Assembly (NCBI GenBank): GCA_026936335.1
Contig: JAPMXV010000069.1
Coordinates: forward strand, 1 to 64,000
DNA: 64,000 bases
Direction: 5' to 3'
Origin: Mantamonas sphyraenae
Taxonomy: Eukaryota > CRuMs > Mantamonadidae
Part shown: positions 62,845 through 64,000 of the stretch, piece after piece
How positions within the stretch are numbered: the stretch's first letter is position 1
Layout of the letters: each line of letters starts with the position of its first letter
Notes under the pieces: model-generated
Seen by the model: the letters and a program-made list of their open reading frames with translations, nothing else
Database searches by the model: none
What the model was told of the DNA's origin: nothing
Translations under genes and position numbers: made by a program

Positions 62845-64000
62845 ATGGTGGATGAGTGCTGCGGATGCAAGGAATGGGGGATGGAAGGATTGTTTTGGAA
62901 GGGGACAAATTCACTGACATGGAGTGGGCGCGACGCAGACGAGAGGTGGGACACGGAGGAGGTGGTGGAAAGGGAGGAAAGGAGCCCAGGCAGAGGAGGA
63001 GTGTTGTACGGCGTGCAATCGATCGATGCGTTGGGTACATCGGGCTCCATGCCGGATTGGGCACGGGAATTGGATGAGGAAATGGGGGGGGGACAGCAGG
63101 TGAGCGAAGGGCAACTGGATGGGATGGTGGGTGGAACGAACCATGGAATTGGGTTGTTGGGAGAAGGTGAGGAGGGGCAAATTGAGGAAAGGTTGGCGCG
63201 TGAGTTTGGCAATGTGGAATGGGAGGGCAATGGGACAGGAGAAAGACTGGGCAGCTACGGACACACACATGGACGCAAGAGAAAAATGGAGGAGGAAAAA
63301 GACGGGTGGAACGAAGAGTCAAAGTGGGAAGAGGGGCAAGGGATGGGAGACACAGAAAGGGCGGGCAATATTATGGACGCAGGGCTGGATGGAAGATGGA
63401 AACGGCGACGGCATGGGGGTCAGGAAACGCAGGATGGATCAGCGGCACACCGGGAGAGGAGAAAGGGCAAGGGAAGGAAAGGACGAGGGAAGAAAAGGCG
63501 GGAGGAGGAGGCACAAAGCAGCGGGACGCCACTTTCTGGGATGATGCTTCCGCAGAGCGTGGTGCAGATTAATGCGGTGTGCTGGAACCTGTTGAAGGAG
63601 TTGAAAATGGCAATGGAATCGCGGCCTGCGGGATCAAACGCGGAGGTGGACGAGATGGCGCAGGAGGACAATGAGGAGGCGGAAGAGGACGGAGAAACGG
63701 GGCAGGAAACGGAGGAGGCCGAGGATGAGCGAAAAAAGAGTGAATCGGGGGAGATGGAAGGAAGGATCAACGCACCTGAGTGGGCACGTGAACAGTGGGC
63801 ACAACGACTGGTTGAGCAGGATGTGGCAAGCATGATGTTTGAAGAGGCGTCTCTGGTTTCGACGTACGGGACAACGGACAGTGGGCGGGGAGGGAGGCTG
63901 GATGTGATCAATGGGGAAGTGCGCCCATTCACAGAACTGCTTTTGGCGAGCGAGACGCCGACAGAGGAAGCAACGGCGCTGGCATCGATGTTTGCGGATG
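62845..64000 (+). CDS. Unknown acidic protein, 5' part only (runs off the window)
   Basis: A frame opening after the stop at 62770-62772 stays open to the last base, over 400 codons on a purine-rich strand where TGA should be common. Candidate starts are ATG 62845 and ATG 62881. The N-terminal half is Gly/Glu/Trp-rich. A Lys/Arg cluster (RKGKGRKGRGKKRREEE) lies near 63455-63515, followed by VVQINAVCWNLLKELKMAME and a Glu/Asp-rich helix. APEWAREQWAQRLVEQDVAS and TYGTTDSGRGGRLDV come last before the edge. No family is recognised. The gene is incomplete at the right edge; upstream exons are possible. Confidence 0.6.
   Translation, partial: MVDECCGCKEWGMEGLFWKGTNSLTWSGRDADERWDTEEVVEREERSPGRGGVLYGVQSIDALGTSGSMPDWARELDEEMGGGQQVSEGQLDGMVGGTNHGIGLLGEGEEGQIEERLAREFGNVEWEGNGTGERLGSYGHTHGRKRKMEEEKDGWNEESKWEEGQGMGDTERAGNIMDAGLDGRWKRRRHGGQETQDGSAAHRERRKGKGRKGRGKKRREEEAQSSGTPLSGMMLPQSVVQINAVCWNLLKELKMAMESRPAGSNAEVDEMAQEDNEEAEEDGETGQETEEAEDERKKSESGEMEGRINAPEWAREQWAQRLVEQDVASMMFEEASLVSTYGTTDSGRGGRLDVINGEVRPFTELLLASETPTEEATALASMFAD

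Noticed and set aside
62138-63322. Long Pro/Ser/His-rich open frame on the minus strand
   Set aside because: All minus frames here are open because CTA, TTA and TCA are rare in C-poor sequence; the product is low complexity and the plus strand has a better continuous frame from 62773.

Overview
The window is the left end of a nuclear chromosome of a unicellular eukaryote. It opens with about 186 bases of CCCTAA repeat (TTAGGG-type telomere), followed by about 650 bases of non-coding subtelomere and then very dense protein-coding DNA on both strands. Genes are typical eukaryotic single-copy genes with short GT-AG introns (mostly 45-225 bases), and intergenic spacers are often under 130 bases. 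The gene set includes a DNAAF4/DYX1C1 dynein-assembly factor, which implies motile cilia. It also includes TOR (Raptor), COP9 signalosome, SNAPc-type Myb, STARD3-like, SMRT/NCoR-type SANT, ZNF277, KIF-binding-protein and TACC-type genes. This suggests a compact flagellated protist, perhaps near opisthokonts, but I cannot name the species or clade. Splice sites were assigned by eye from frame and family similarity.

Layout. 1-840: telomere and subtelomere. 841-7315: accessory block with a 1058-residue protein built from a tandemly duplicated unknown module, and a Crinkler/RHS-like protein carrying a P-loop NTPase and a PD-(D/E)XK nuclease motif. 7546-14007: small unknown protein, ZNF277-like protein, ornithine cyclodeaminase/mu-crystallin family enzyme, an unknown protein and KIF-binding protein. 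14085-22551: a large inverted repeat. Two almost identical asparaginyl-tRNA synthetase genes face outward-in around a 4.6 kb spacer that holds a telobox (TRF-like) protein, RpiB, CSN6 and SEC11. 22593-30383: DUSP-containing ubiquitin protease, ARFRP1-like GTPase, DNAAF4 and a MENTAL-START protein. 30514-37385: SNAPC4-like Myb protein, small ER-targeted protein, SPCS1 and SURF6/Rrp14. 38233-45475: secreted SAM methyltransferase, multipass membrane protein, C2-RasGAP and SANT co-repressor. 45539-55854: CCHC zinc-knuckle protein, Dad2-like protein, TACC protein, MORN protein, helical-repeat protein, DPM1, an unknown protein and TAF12. 56078-61897: Raptor. 62845-64000: the 5' part of an unknown acidic protein that runs off the window.

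Functionally the core part is housekeeping. ER protein processing is represented by SEC11, SPCS1 and DPM1. Transcription is represented by TAF12, SNAPC4 and SANT, and ribosome or translation functions by SURF6 and AsnRS. Signalling is represented by Raptor, RasGAP and CSN6, and microtubule or cilium functions by DNAAF4, KIFBP, TACC and Dad2-like. Most genes are arranged as head-to-head pairs with 30-200 bases between start codons. The most unusual items are the subtelomeric accessory pair, the AsnRS inverted duplication, two genes whose first coding exon is only the ATG, and a 45-base intron made largely of a G21 run.
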